From NCBI RefSeq assembly GCF_002802875.1, contig NZ_PEBI01000001.1:769830-833829 (forward strand): a stretch of DNA of 64,000 bases. The letters are read 5' to 3'. The stretch comes from Bifidobacterium primatium. GTDB taxonomy: Bacteria; Actinomycetota; Actinomycetes; Actinomycetales; Bifidobacteriaceae. A program made the position numbers and the translations under genes. Numbering within the stretch: position 1 is the first letter of the stretch; each line of letters opens with the position of its first letter. This document shows positions 8,415-17,642 of this stretch, piece after piece. Below the pieces are notes generated by a model. The model did no database searches. It saw only the letters and a program-made list of their open reading frames with translations, and had not been told where the DNA came from.

Positions 8415-9620
8415 TTGCGCGGTATCGAATTATTTGCTGGAGGCGGTGGGCTGCTGCTCGGTTCGGCACTGGCCGGATTCTCTCATGACGCAGCCATCGA
8501 ATGGGAGCACAACTCCTGCGAGACGCTGCGCTTGAATCAGTCAAAGGATTATCCGCTAGTACGCGGAATGGATATTCTCGAATCCGACGTCCGTACTGTG
8601 GGTTGGAGCAAATACGGCACTGATTTGGACCTGCTTGCCGGAGGCCCTCCCTGCCAGCCTTTCAGTCTTGGCGGCCTCGCACGAGCCGCACTCGATCCAC
8701 GCGACATGTTCCCTGCCATGACTCACGCATTGTCGGTACTCCGACCTCGTGCATTCATCGTGGAAAATGTCAAGGGCCTACTCCGATCCTCCTTCGCCGA
8801 CTACTATTCCTACATTCTCCTAAGGCTTCAGCATCCTCTGCTGACGGCCCGAGAAGATGAAACCTGGAAAGAACATCTCACTCGCCTTTCCAAAGAACAC
8901 ACCAACGGCGTGCATGACGAACTGTCGTATGCCATCGTTCCGACGCTGGTTGACGCCGCCAATTACGGCGTCGCCCAGCATCGTCATCGCGTAATCATCG
9001 TCGGTTTCCGCACTGATATTCAGGCCGATTGGTCATTCCCGAAACCTACGCATTCAGCAGCTGCCCTGCACGCGGCACAGATGGACGGTACATATTGGGA
9101 GCAGCATCGCGTACCCCAAAAAGACCGCCATATCATCACCGCCAAAAACGGCGACGCTTCGCTTAAGCCTTGGCGAACTCTCCGTGACGCCCTGCATGGT
9201 CTCCCCGACCCGCGTAGCAAGGAATCATCCCAATGGCTCAACCACAACTTCCAGCCCGGCGCCAAAATCTATCCCGGGCATACGGGGTCGGTCTTAGACG
9301 AACCGTCCAAGGCCATTAAGGCCGGAGTACATGGCGTGCCCGGAGGGGAAAATATGATTCGCTACCCTAACGGGGAAGTGCGCTATTACTCTACTCGTGA
9401 GGCAGCGCGCATTCAGGGTTTCCCCGATCGCTACGAGTTTTCCGGCGCGTGGGGCGAAACCATGCGTCAAATCGGCAATGCTGTTCCCGTCCAGCTGGCA
9501 CAAATCGTCGCATCCTCCGTTGCCATTGCGCTCGAGGAAGCAACAGTACGCAATACGATGGATAACAGCATTGAAGACATGACATCCGCTAACGGAAGGA
9601 TGGATTATGCCAAATCCTGA
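8415..9620 (+). CDS. DNA (cytosine-5) methyltransferase of an Eco29kI-like system
   Basis: 401 aa from TTG 8415, with AAAGGA eight bases upstream. Motif I is LFAGGGGLLLGSALAGF, motif IV is AGGPPCQPFSLGG with catalytic Cys80, motif VI is FIVENVKGLLR, motif VIII is QHRHRVIIVGF, and motif IX/X is REAARIQGFPDRY followed by MRQIGNAVPVQLA. The 3' end overlaps the Eco29kI-like endonuclease gene by 14 bases. Because that partner family cuts CCGCGG, the methyltransferase is expected to modify a cytosine within CCGCGG; this is inference from the partner. It is read divergently from the FRG/DUF262 pair. Confidence 0.93.
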   Translation: MRGIELFAGGGGLLLGSALAGFSHDAAIEWEHNSCETLRLNQSKDYPLVRGMDILESDVRTVGWSKYGTDLDLLAGGPPCQPFSLGGLARAALDPRDMFPAMTHALSVLRPRAFIVENVKGLLRSSFADYYSYILLRLQHPLLTAREDETWKEHLTRLSKEHTNGVHDELSYAIVPTLVDAANYGVAQHRHRVIIVGFRTDIQADWSFPKPTHSAAALHAAQMDGTYWEQHRVPQKDRHIITAKNGDASLKPWRTLRDALHGLPDPRSKESSQWLNHNFQPGAKIYPGHTGSVLDEPSKAIKAGVHGVPGGENMIRYPNGEVRYYSTREAARIQGFPDRYEFSGAWGETMRQIGNAVPVQLAQIVASSVAIALEEATVRNTMDNSIEDMTSANGRMDYAKS

Positions 9621-10239
9621 ATTGTTCAATCCACTCGCATACGAGTCGATTTCACGTTCCATTTCTTCCGCGCTCATGGCCGAGGAACTGGTGCCTCTGT
9701 CCGAAATCCAGCCCTTTAACGGCCCCGGCATCTACGTATTGTTCTACGACGGCCAATTCGCCCCCTATGCTGATCTCGCCGCACAGAATACACGGGAACC
9801 CGGGTCTTGGCCTATTTACATCGGCAAGGCTGCGCCTTCTACTCGAAAAGGCAAGGACATCGCACCGGACGATATGTCCGGTCAGGAATTGTACACGCGT
9901 CTCCGCAAGCATCGTCAGTCCATCGAACAGGCGAACAATCTGGAGATTGAACATTTCTATGCACGTATGTTGCTGCTTTCATACATATGGGTTCCCATGG
10001 CTGAAACAGCTATGATCGGTCTGTACCAACCGCTTTGGAACACCTACATCGACGGCTTCGGCAATCACGATCCCGGACGCGGCCGCATCAACGGTGTTCG
10101 CTCTCGTTGGGATACACTGCATCCGGGTCGTCCTTGGGTTAATAAATATCCTGAACGTTCAGAAACCGCCGATGAAATCGCGCAAGACGCCACGCAGCAT
10201 CTGTCAATGGGATTCGTTGGGGTGCCACGACTCGCGTAG
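9607..10239 (+). CDS. Eco29kI-family GIY-YIG type II restriction endonuclease
   Basis: 210 aa, ATG start overlapping the methyltransferase gene. The GIY-YIG core is intact: GIY with Tyr43, YIG with Tyr71, Arg98, His102, Glu133 and Asn145. The spacings closely match the catalytic set known for Eco29kI (Y, Y, R, H, E, N), including R-x3-H and E-x11-N. Eco29kI cuts CCGCGG, so the same site is predicted. Together with 8415-9620 it makes a complete second type II system. No control (C) protein is visible beside it. Confidence 0.9.
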   Translation: MPNPELFNPLAYESISRSISSALMAEELVPLSEIQPFNGPGIYVLFYDGQFAPYADLAAQNTREPGSWPIYIGKAAPSTRKGKDIAPDDMSGQELYTRLRKHRQSIEQANNLEIEHFYARMLLLSYIWVPMAETAMIGLYQPLWNTYIDGFGNHDPGRGRINGVRSRWDTLHPGRPWVNKYPERSETADEIAQDATQHLSMGFVGVPRLA

Positions 10240-10254
10240 TAGTCGATTAGGCAC

Positions 10255-10749
10255 TCACTTCCCCATGAAATCCATCGTCGAGATCATGCTGACGGCCTTG
10301 TGGTCGGCCGGCGCCCAGTCGAGCGACGGCATGTCGGCCGGCCTGAGCCAGCGGAACTGCTGATGTTCGGTGCGGCGCGGCTCACCGGAAAGCAGGTGGC
10401 AGATGAACACGGTGAGCGTGACGGTGCCGAAATCGTAGTCATACGAATCGGTGCACACCTCGTCGCCGATCTCGACCTCGCACAGCAGCTCCTCCTCGAT
10501 CTCGCGGTGCAGAGCCTCGCGCGGGGTCTCATGCGGCTCGATCTTGCCGCCGGGGAACTCCCACTTGCCGCTCAGCTGCTTGCCTCCGCCACGTTGGGCG
10601 CACATCACCTCGCCGTCGCGCACGATAGCCGCGCCGACCACGCGAATCTGCTTATCATCAACAACCGTAACGGTTATATCCGGCGAGGTAACAGCCTCGT
10701 CAACCAACACATTGACGGCTGTTGATTTATTCACCAACCTCTTGTTCAT
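10255..10749 (-). CDS. Nudix hydrolase, MutT-like
   Basis: 164 aa from ATG 10749, which has GGGGAGAG upstream; a longer frame to 10818 lacks a site as good. The Nudix box is complete: GGKIEPHETPREALHREI followed by EEEL, matching G-x5-E-x7-R-E-U-x-E-E. The order of residues (VVGAAIVRDGEVMCAQR before the box, then FICHLLSGEP and FRWLRPADMP after it) is that of MutT/CTP-pyrophosphohydrolase proteins that hydrolyse oxidised or non-canonical nucleoside triphosphates. It stands alone on the minus strand between Eco29kI-like and GmrSD-like genes, convergent with the former. Base composition is like the core genome, so it may not be part of the acquired block. Confidence 0.85.
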   Translation of the reverse strand: MNKRLVNKSTAVNVLVDEAVTSPDITVTVVDDKQIRVVGAAIVRDGEVMCAQRGGGKQLSGKWEFPGGKIEPHETPREALHREIEEELLCEVEIGDEVCTDSYDYDFGTVTLTVFICHLLSGEPRRTEHQQFRWLRPADMPSLDWAPADHKAVSMISTMDFMGK

Positions 10750-10925
10750 AGCTTCTCTCCCCGTTTCTGAATCACTCCCTTGGCGATTGCCAAAAACCGA
10801 CCAGCGACCACAGCACATAATAACGTGGACTCTTTCAATCTTTTCGACCTCTTCGGTGCGTTCTCTTGATCGTGAATCTAACGAGTGAGATCATAAAAAC
10901 AGTTCAGCCAGATCGAAGGAGACTC

Positions 10926-12665
10926 ATGCCTGATTATCGCATCGATAAACTGTCTGTTGATGAACTTGACCGCATCAAGCTGCCAAAATTCCAGCGTGGA
11001 TTTGTATGGACCAAGAAAAAACAGGACGACTTCGTTCAAACCCTACATGATGGGTATCCCTTTGGCACGCTACTGGTCTATCCGGAAAACGACAATGACA
11101 AAAACGCCTCATTGCAATTACTAGACGGTCAACAGCGGCTTTCCACTATTCGCAATTATCAACGCGAGCCACTGCGTTTTTGGAAACCATTAAACCGTGA
11201 TGAATACATGCAGGCTTTTACTACGGTAAATGGCATGCTGACGGATGAGGAAAAACTGACAGAGTCCGAGTTTGACCACATAGTCAATCAACCTGAAACT
11301 GACATAGCACTATGGGCTATAAACGTTTCAAAAATCGACGACAGCAAAAACTCAACGACATCAATCATTGAAACAATTCACAACTTCAAAGAACGAATCG
11401 ACGAGTTCGTCGACATCAAGCATCTGCAAGTTCCTATGATTGTTTATCTTGGCGGGGCTGAACATATAGCCGACGTTTTTGCCAATCTTAACAAGGGCGG
11501 AATTCCCCTCACCAAGTACGAAGTATTTGGGGCCGCGTGGGTTAATGCAACCATTCGCCTACTTCCTGCTGAAGAATCCCCTCTACAAGACCAGATTCTG
11601 CAATACGTCAAAAACTATTATCTGGATATGCAGAAACAGGCTGAGTTCGATCTGAACAAGTTCTCCGAAGACGATCTGACACAGGATAGGACAATAACTC
11701 TGCCGGAATTAGGCACCGCACTCGGCCAATATGTCGTAAGCCACCTGAACGCTCTAATCCCTTATACCGATAGCGCCGCACAAGAAATAGGATTTGGCCT
11801 ACTTGGCGTCGCCATGAAACTCGACAACCGAAAACTCAACATCCTCAATACATACAAGCAGAAGATAGCCGATTCCCTGGAAGACATCCTGCAGAAAACC
11901 GAACGCATCTGCAACAACCTGCAGGATATGTTTGCCATATTACTTCGTAGATTCAAATCAACCGGAAATGACTATGAAAACGGACTATCGTCAACATTCA
12001 AGACATTGTCATACTTCGCAGCGTTGTGGGATCTCGAGCCTTCCTCAGAAGAGTATCAACACACTTTGCGCAACATCAAAGCCGCTTACGTTTACGACGC
12101 CATCACCTCCGCATGGTCATCTCATGGCGATCAGCGCTTATTGAGTTACTGCGATGGCTCACGTAATTACAGCGCACCAATTTCTAAAAATCAATTTAAG
12201 AGTGCTTTTGACCAATGGATTAAGGATCAGACAGCCGGTATCAACTTCGGCAAAGACATCCGCTGTTTGGTTACCATCCATGCAAATCTAAGCTACATGT
12301 CCGCCTCCGTCCCTAATGGAGAAACATTTGAGTTGGAACACATCATCGCCAGGAAACGTATTAATGATGCGGACAACCCCAAAAAACGCAGCATTCTCGG
12401 CAACTCACTTGGCAACTGCATGTATCTTCCCAAGGGAATTAATAACCCGAAGAAAGACAGAACATTGTATGAGGTCAATGACCATAACCGATACTCTCAA
12501 CTCATTAAGGATTCGGAGTACTTCTCCGAGGAAACAATGAACCAGATCATGCAAGCGTTAAGTAACCGTGACTACACAACAATTAACAATTTATTGCAGG
12601 AACGGTCGGCAAAAGTCGCATACACGCTTGTAGATGCGCTACTTAACGGATCAATACGTCTTTGA
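10926..12665 (+). CDS. GmrSD-like type IV restriction protein (DUF262-DUF1524 fusion)
   Basis: 579 aa from ATG 10926 with AAGGAG five bases before it; the frame stays open to 10866 but without a site. The N-terminal DUF262 domain has LPKFQRGFVWTKKK and LLDGQQRLSTI. The C-terminal DUF1524 HNH-like nuclease has FELEHIIARKR (the H of HNH), then LGNCMYLPKGINNPKKDRT. In the family the N-terminal half binds and hydrolyses NTP and the C-terminal half cleaves DNA, often modified phage DNA. A perfect hairpin follows the stop codon. AT-rich compared with flanking genes. Confidence 0.88.
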   Translation: MPDYRIDKLSVDELDRIKLPKFQRGFVWTKKKQDDFVQTLHDGYPFGTLLVYPENDNDKNASLQLLDGQQRLSTIRNYQREPLRFWKPLNRDEYMQAFTTVNGMLTDEEKLTESEFDHIVNQPETDIALWAINVSKIDDSKNSTTSIIETIHNFKERIDEFVDIKHLQVPMIVYLGGAEHIADVFANLNKGGIPLTKYEVFGAAWVNATIRLLPAEESPLQDQILQYVKNYYLDMQKQAEFDLNKFSEDDLTQDRTITLPELGTALGQYVVSHLNALIPYTDSAAQEIGFGLLGVAMKLDNRKLNILNTYKQKIADSLEDILQKTERICNNLQDMFAILLRRFKSTGNDYENGLSSTFKTLSYFAALWDLEPSSEEYQHTLRNIKAAYVYDAITSAWSSHGDQRLLSYCDGSRNYSAPISKNQFKSAFDQWIKDQTAGINFGKDIRCLVTIHANLSYMSASVPNGETFELEHIIARKRINDADNPKKRSILGNSLGNCMYLPKGINNPKKDRTLYEVNDHNRYSQLIKDSEYFSEETMNQIMQALSNRDYTTINNLLQERSAKVAYTLVDALLNGSIRL

Positions 12666-12668
12666 TAC

Positions 12669-12704
12669 CTGTTGGGTAGAGCGGCTACGCGCTCTACCCA
12701 ACAG
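12669..12704 (+). terminator. 15-bp perfect stem-loop after GmrSD gene
   Basis: Arms 12669-12683 and 12690-12704 are exact reverse complements with a six-base loop, four bases after the TGA. There is no T tract, so it may be a weak terminator or an mRNA 3' stabiliser. Confidence 0.65.
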
Positions 12705-12955
12705 AATCCTTAATCGTAATCAATATTCCCACCATAGTTTCAACATAGGTTATCAACTCAAGACGGATGAAATACCGCAGCAAATAACTTTATTCTTGCT
12801 CGTCCAAGATGTTGGCATACAAACTCAATCGGCCGAGTCCGGCGATAAGGGGGTAGGCTGGAAAATCAGGGAATGCCGTACCAGCCGGCCAAGGACGGTC
12901 GGTACGCATGACGGCAACACGTTTCGCAGCGGCAAACGGAAGAAAGAGGAAGACG

Positions 12956-14392
12956 ATGAGCGGCAACAAACGACCGGTGAGATTCTGCCCGAAATGCGGC
13001 GCTCCGCGGCAGGAGGATTCGGGGTTCTGCATGAACTGCGGCCACGCGTTCGCGCAGCCGGCGAATTCGGGCCCAACGGCCGATTCAACGAGACCGGTTC
13101 CCATGCCCACCGAAGTCCCGCTGCCTGGCAGCGGCGCTGCGCCGTCCCCCGACAAAGGCCCCGCCACATCGGAAGCCGCGACCACCGTCATGCCCAACGT
13201 TGACGGCGCTGCGCCGATTCCCGTGTCCGCCGCGACCACCGACGATAACGGGAACGCCATGAAATCGTCCGGCATCGATGCCGCCGCCCCGACGCCCGGC
13301 TCCTCCACCAAGCCCAAGCCGACGAAGAAGACCATTGCCATCATCGCGGCGGCCGTCGTGGCGGTGGCCGTCATCGCCACCGGTGTAGGCGTGTATATGC
13401 ATCAGTCGAAGGAGAACGCCTACGACACGGCGCTTACGGCCTGCAACGACGCAACGGCCAAGCTCAAGGAATCCAAGACGACGATGGGCAAGTCGCAGAA
13501 GGCCGCGCAGGAAGCCGCCAAGGCCAACAGCGACGAGCTCAGCGACCCCTCCACGCTCGACGATCTGAAGAAACTGCCCGGAACCGGCGAAGGCTCCACG
13601 GTGAACGACCTCACCCGCACCGCGCCGACGACCAACAACGATTCCGATAATTCGTACTCGTGCAGTCCAGACCTTACCGCCAATATTCTTTCGGACCACG
13701 CCAACTACATGAACGACGAGGCCAACGGATACAACGGCGTCGCCAAGAAGTTCGACAAGGCCACGAAGGCCGTGAACAAGTCGAAGGAGGAAAAGACCTC
13801 GCAGACGGCGAAATCCACGCTGCAGAACGCCATCTCGGACGCGCAGTCGATGCTGAGCAAATCCAACGGCAGGGTGACGGACAACGCCACGCGCACCGCC
13901 CTGCAGCAGGCCATCGACGCCGCGAAGAAGACGCTCGACTCCTCCGATGCCGACGCCGCGGCCATGACCCGCGCCACGTCGAATCTCAAGGCCGCAATCA
14001 GCAAGGTCAGCGATTCGATGCAGGCCAAGGAGAAGGCCGACGCGCAGAAGAAGGCGCAGGAGCAGGCTGCAGCCGCCGACAAGACGCGATGCGCCTCGAT
14101 CGCCGGCACATACGGCATGTGGCAGGGCAGTCCGCAACTGACCGTCAGCGCCGACTGCAGCGCCACGCAATCCGACCACTCGGGCGGCGACGGCTGGTCC
14201 GCCAACTACGTGGCGAATTCCTATCAATCGGGAACATGGAAGCTGTCGAACGGCAAGACGCTCACCTACTACCCCGCCGGCACGACGTCACCGTGGATCA
14301 AGCAGTATCTGGCGAGCACCGGCGGCGGCCCCGGCCCAAGCCAGGCGCAGATTGAAACGTCGGACGGCACGCCATACGTCAAACTCAACTGA
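12956..14392 (+). CDS. Zinc-ribbon membrane protein, paralogue of 1-2412
   Basis: 478 aa from ATG 12956 with AAAGAGGA upstream. The N-terminal zinc ribbon reads FCPKCGAPRQEDSGFCMNCG, two CxxC pairs. Then come a Pro/Ala/Thr-rich stretch, a single membrane helix (IAIIAAAVVAVAVIATGVGVY) at about 125-145, an Ala/Lys-rich helical extracellular region (ending QKKAQEQAAAADKTRCAS), and a C-terminal domain with TWKLSNGKTLTYYPAG that is clearly homologous to the end of the protein at 1-2412. The zinc ribbon would be cytoplasmic and the helical and C-terminal parts outside. Function unknown; similar architectures are annotated only as zinc-ribbon membrane proteins. It bounds the defence island on its right side. 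Confidence 0.83.
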   Translation: MSGNKRPVRFCPKCGAPRQEDSGFCMNCGHAFAQPANSGPTADSTRPVPMPTEVPLPGSGAAPSPDKGPATSEAATTVMPNVDGAAPIPVSAATTDDNGNAMKSSGIDAAAPTPGSSTKPKPTKKTIAIIAAAVVAVAVIATGVGVYMHQSKENAYDTALTACNDATAKLKESKTTMGKSQKAAQEAAKANSDELSDPSTLDDLKKLPGTGEGSTVNDLTRTAPTTNNDSDNSYSCSPDLTANILSDHANYMNDEANGYNGVAKKFDKATKAVNKSKEEKTSQTAKSTLQNAISDAQSMLSKSNGRVTDNATRTALQQAIDAAKKTLDSSDADAAAMTRATSNLKAAISKVSDSMQAKEKADAQKKAQEQAAAADKTRCASIAGTYGMWQGSPQLTVSADCSATQSDHSGGDGWSANYVANSYQSGTWKLSNGKTLTYYPAGTTSPWIKQYLASTGGGPGPSQAQIETSDGTPYVKLN

Positions 14393-14590
14393 CGAATCGC
14401 CGAATATCGCCGTATCACGTGATTCGTGAACGAAATGCTCGCGCACGAATCGTGAGATACGGCGATATTTCCTCATTCACGAATGAAGACCCTGTTCACG
14501 AATCACAAGATGTGAGTCCATTGGCCGATTCATACGCCCAAAACCGTCGCACGAATCGAGAAATATACATGCATCAGTCGATTCGTGAAC
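14389..14590. repeat. Stem-loop array A1 (four 53-bp units)
   Basis: The motif CGAATC recurs at 14393, 14446, 14499 and 14552, exactly 53 bp apart. Each unit pairs CACGAATC (or close) with GATTCGTG about 22 bases later. Units 1-2 also form a long hairpin, with AATATCGCCGTATC near 14403 complementary to the sequence ending near 14470. It fills the space between two convergent genes, so it may also terminate transcription. Confidence 0.8.
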
Positions 14591-14608
14591 AAACCGAACG
14601 GGACTTTT

Positions 14609-15118
14609 TTATTCGGAGGCCTGCTGGCGGGCGAGGTCGAGGGCCTTGTTGAAGGCGTCGGACGTCCAGCTGGCGCCGGCCACCTTATCGACCTTCATGC
14701 CCTTGAGCGGCTTGCCCTCAACGACGCCGGGAATGGCCTTGATGAACGCGTTCTGATGGTTCTTCGAAATCGTGGTGAACGGATGGCCGACCACCTGCAC
14801 GTCCGCGACCTTGCCGTCGGCGATCTTCAACGTGACGTCGATGCTGTCCTCGCCGACCGGGCCGTACTGGCCCTTGATGGAGTACGTGCCGTCCTTGTAT
14901 TTGCCCGTGTCCTTACCGGTCGCCGAGGCGGACGCCGAAGCCGACGCACTGCTGCTTGCGGACGGCGACGACGTGGATTCGCCGGAGCTGCCGGCGTACT
15001 CGTCGTCCATCGGCACGGCCTTGGATTTGGGATCGCCGCAGCCGCCGAGCAACGCGCTTGCCACGACCAGACCGGCGAACGCCGCAGCCGCGGTCTTGAC
15101 GGAAGTCTTATTGGTCAA
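14609..15118 (-). CDS. FMN-binding-domain lipoprotein, extracytoplasmic flavoprotein
   Basis: 169 aa from TTG 15118 with AAGGAG six bases upstream (TTG 15133 is possible). A signal peptide ends in the lipobox LLGGC, then a Ser-rich linker, then an FMN-binding domain (about 90-165) starting YKDGTYSIKGQYGP and reaching VAGASWTSDAFNKAL. The last motif corresponds to the flavinylation site [S/T]GA[S/T]: Ser is the probable FMN acceptor and the first position is Ala instead of Ser. ApbE (23483-24769) would attach the FMN. It is the last gene of the minus-strand iron cluster and probably passes electrons outside the membrane, for example for ferric reduction. As I recall it equals one gene of the sifABCDE set of B. 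breve. Confidence 0.85.
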   Translation of the reverse strand: MTNKTSVKTAAAAFAGLVVASALLGGCGDPKSKAVPMDDEYAGSSGESTSSPSASSSASASASASATGKDTGKYKDGTYSIKGQYGPVGEDSIDVTLKIADGKVADVQVVGHPFTTISKNHQNAFIKAIPGVVEGKPLKGMKVDKVAGASWTSDAFNKALDLARQQASE

Positions 15119-15223
15119 TGTGGTCTCCTTCAATCTGGGACACCTTATAGCTGGGACACAGTGTAGTAGCGTCGCATAACCTCGCGCTCGTATTGCGAGG
15201 TGAGGCTGGTGGAGGTGTGAATC

Positions 15224-15272
15224 TCTCCCTCAGTCATGCTGTCGCATGACAGCTCCCTCATCAGAGGGAGCC
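15224..15272. repeat. Dispersed palindromic repeat R1 (diverged copy)
   Basis: CTCTCCCTCAGTC, then an inverted GTCATGCT/GCATGAC block, then AGCTCCCTCATCAGAGGGAG. It has the same layout as the other R1 copies, with one G-C pair lost from each arm. Confidence 0.7.
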
Positions 15273-15341
15273 GAGGCATGGGCGTGTCCGCCTCGCGCTC
15301 GATATAATCGCGCTTGCATCGCCTACGAATAGTCCACCGGA

Positions 15342-16148
15342 CTATTCGCTTAACGGCTCAGCACCGGTCTTGGCGGCTTTGGTGGGGTCGGCGAAACCGA
15401 CCGGGGTGTCGCCGCTCTGGGCGCCTTCGGCCTTCGAACCGGTGGATGCGGGCTTGCCGCCGGCGGCCTCGTATGCGGCCCGCGCCTCCTCGTCGTTCCA
15501 CTTCTCCCCCACGAGCACACCGTGGTTGAGCATGATCTCGCGTTCGGCGCAGCTGGCGACGAGCGCGTCGTGCGTGACGACGATGATGGTCGTGCCCTGC
15601 TTGTGCAGGTCACGGAACAGGTCGAGCACGATCTTCTCGTTCTTCTCGTCGAGGTTGCCGGTGGGCTCGTCGGCGAGGATGAGCTTCGGGCAGTTGATCA
15701 GCGCGCGGGCGATGCACACGCGCTGCTGCTCGCCGCCGGAAAGCTGGCCGGGCAGATGGTGCGCGCGTTCGGCCAGGCCGACCTTGTCGAGCGCCTCCAT
15801 GGCCTGCTTTTCGTTGACGACGGAATGGTAGTACTGCGCGACCATCACGTTTTCGACGGCCGTCAGATGCGGCACGAGATAGAACTTCTGGAAGACCAGG
15901 CCGATGAGGTTCTTACGCACGTCGGCCAGCTGCGAGGCGTTGAGATCCTCGAGCTTGCGGCCTTCAAGCGAGACGGAGCCCTTAGACGGCGTATCCATGC
16001 AGCCGATCATGTTCATGAGCGTGGTCTTGCCGGAGCCGGACGAGCCGACGATGGCGAGCCACTCGCCTTCGGGCACGGTGAGCGACAGGTCGTCGACGGC
16101 GTGCAGCGAGCCATAGATCTTCGAAATGTGGTCGAGTTCAAGAAGCAT
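15342..16148 (-). CDS. ABC transporter ATPase (LolD/MacB type) of iron cluster
   Basis: 268 aa, ATG with AGGAAA upstream. Walker A is [10 protein letters not shown], the signature is LSGGEQQR, Walker B is LILADEPTG, and the switch His lies in VVTHD. The length and motifs fit the MacB/LolD group that partners FtsX-type permeases. It follows the two permease genes on the same strand, so it energises them. The C-terminal tail (after about 225) is a Gly/Ala-rich low-complexity extension. It corresponds to the ATPase found in FTR1/P19/DUF2318 iron loci. Confidence 0.92.
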   Translation of the reverse strand: MLLELDHISKIYGSLHAVDDLSLTVPEGEWLAIVGSSGSGKTTLMNMIGCMDTPSKGSVSLEGRKLEDLNASQLADVRKNLIGLVFQKFYLVPHLTAVENVMVAQYYHSVVNEKQAMEALDKVGLAERAHHLPGQLSGGEQQRVCIARALINCPKLILADEPTGNLDEKNEKIVLDLFRDLHKQGTTIIVVTHDALVASCAEREIMLNHGVLVGEKWNDEEARAAYEAAGGKPASTGSKAEGAQSGDTPVGFADPTKAAKTGAEPLSE

Positions 16149-16198
16149 GGGAGATTTCCTTTGGTGTGTGGAGTTGGGGGCGAAAGCTGTCTGAGAAC

Positions 16199-16250
16199 TC
16201 CCCTCAGTCCGGCATCCGCCGGACAGCTCCCCTCTTCCGAAGAGGGGAGC
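16199..16250. repeat. Dispersed palindromic repeat R1
   Basis: CTCCCCTCAGTCCGGC, inverted CGGC/GCCG block, then AGCTCCCCTC and its complement GAGGGGAGC. It lies in the 120 bases between permease and ATPase genes. Confidence 0.8.
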
Positions 16251-16268
16251 TTGAAAAAAGAGAGGGAT

Positions 16269-17642
16269 TTACTCCTCGCGCAGGACGATGGCGGGGTCGA
16301 TGCGCGAGGCGCGGCGGACGGGGATGACGGAGGCGAGCACGGCGATGAGGATGCTCAACACGACGGAGCCGATGCCGAGCAGCCAGTTGAACGCGAGCCC
16401 GCGGTCGAACACGGTCTGGCAGAGAATCCTCGCGAACGCGTAGCCGACGGCCGTGCCGAGCACGCCGCCGATCAGACCGTAGAATGCGGATTCCACGTAG
16501 AATTCCGTGCCGACGCTGGCGGAGCTGGCGCCAAGCGCCTTGCGCAGGCCGATTTCGTTGCGTCGCTGCGAGACAATCGACGCCATCGTGGTCGAGACGC
16601 CGACCAGCGTGAGCACGAGCACGACCACCGACACTAGCCAGAACAACGTCTGCAGCATGGTGATGATGCGCGTGTTCGACGACGTGATCTTCGTGACCTG
16701 CTGCGCCTTGACGCCAAGCGAGGCGTCGGCGTTGATGGCCTTGACGATGCTGCCCAAACCGTTCGCGTCGGCGCTGGACGAGTATTCGACGACGTCGGCG
16801 CCGCGCTGGCCAGCCAGCTTGGCGACGTCGGATTCGTCGGCGTAGACGATCTCATCCTCGCTGCCGCCCGTATCGACGATGCCGGCGACCTCGAATTCGG
16901 TGCCGCCGCCCTCCATGATGTCGGAGGAGACACGGCCGTCGCGCGTCTGCTGGCTGTTGGACTGCGACTGGACCTGGTTCTGCGTGGCGTCGGCCGACTG
17001 GCTGTTGTCCGCGCTGCCATCCGTCGAACTCGACGAACCGGACACCGACCCAGACGAACCCGACGCCGAACCCGACGAGCTTCCCGCGTTATCCGACGCG
17101 CGATACGCGATTGTCATCGTCGAACCGATCTGCAATCCCATCGCGTCGGCCACGTCGCGGCCGATCAGCACCTTGCCGGCGGACGGCCATGCGCCGTCGA
17201 CCACCCAATGCTGGTTGAGGTTGCGCACCTCGGAGGCGTTGATGCCGCCGAGCACATACGGCGCGGAGTTGATGCGCACCGTCTCGTAACGGTACGTGGC
17301 GGATTTCGCCGAGCCACGCGCCGTGACCAGCGAGGTCGCCTGCCTGATGACGTCGGCCGACATGCCGCCCTTCGAGGCGCCCGACTCCGACGGCGTGACG
17401 ATGAGGTTCGCGCCATACGCGCGCATCTCGTCGTTCATCTGCTGCGGCACGACGAGACAAACGGCCGCCAGGCAGAACAGCGTGGCCGCGCCGACCAGCG
17501 ACGATACGACGGCCATCACGGCGCGCGAACGACGACGGAACACCGCGCCGAAGATCATCGTCGCGAACATGCGACGGTTGGTCATGGGCCGTGACGACGT
17601 CTTGCGCGTCACGCCCTTGGAAACCTTGGATTTACCGACCAT
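16269..17642 (-). CDS. FtsX-like ABC permease (second of pair)
   Basis: 457 aa, ATG 17642, overlapping the end of the preceding permease gene by 11 bases, which implies translational coupling. An N-terminal membrane helix (VMAVVSSLVGAATLFCLAAV) is followed by a large extracytoplasmic MacB-like domain with a Ser/Gly-rich insert, then three C-terminal helices (about 325-450) typical of FtsX permeases, including IVSQRRNEIGLRKALGAS. With its partner and the ATPase it forms a MacB-type transporter. In FTR1/DUF2318 loci these permeases are thought to support iron uptake or electron transfer; the exact substrate is not known. Confidence 0.87.
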   Translation of the reverse strand: MVGKSKVSKGVTRKTSSRPMTNRRMFATMIFGAVFRRRSRAVMAVVSSLVGAATLFCLAAVCLVVPQQMNDEMRAYGANLIVTPSESGASKGGMSADVIRQATSLVTARGSAKSATYRYETVRINSAPYVLGGINASEVRNLNQHWVVDGAWPSAGKVLIGRDVADAMGLQIGSTMTIAYRASDNAGSSSGSASGSSGSVSGSSSSTDGSADNSQSADATQNQVQSQSNSQQTRDGRVSSDIMEGGGTEFEVAGIVDTGGSEDEIVYADESDVAKLAGQRGADVVEYSSSADANGLGSIVKAINADASLGVKAQQVTKITSSNTRIITMLQTLFWLVSVVVLVLTLVGVSTTMASIVSQRRNEIGLRKALGASSASVGTEFYVESAFYGLIGGVLGTAVGYAFARILCQTVFDRGLAFNWLLGIGSVVLSILIAVLASVIPVRRASRIDPAIVLREE

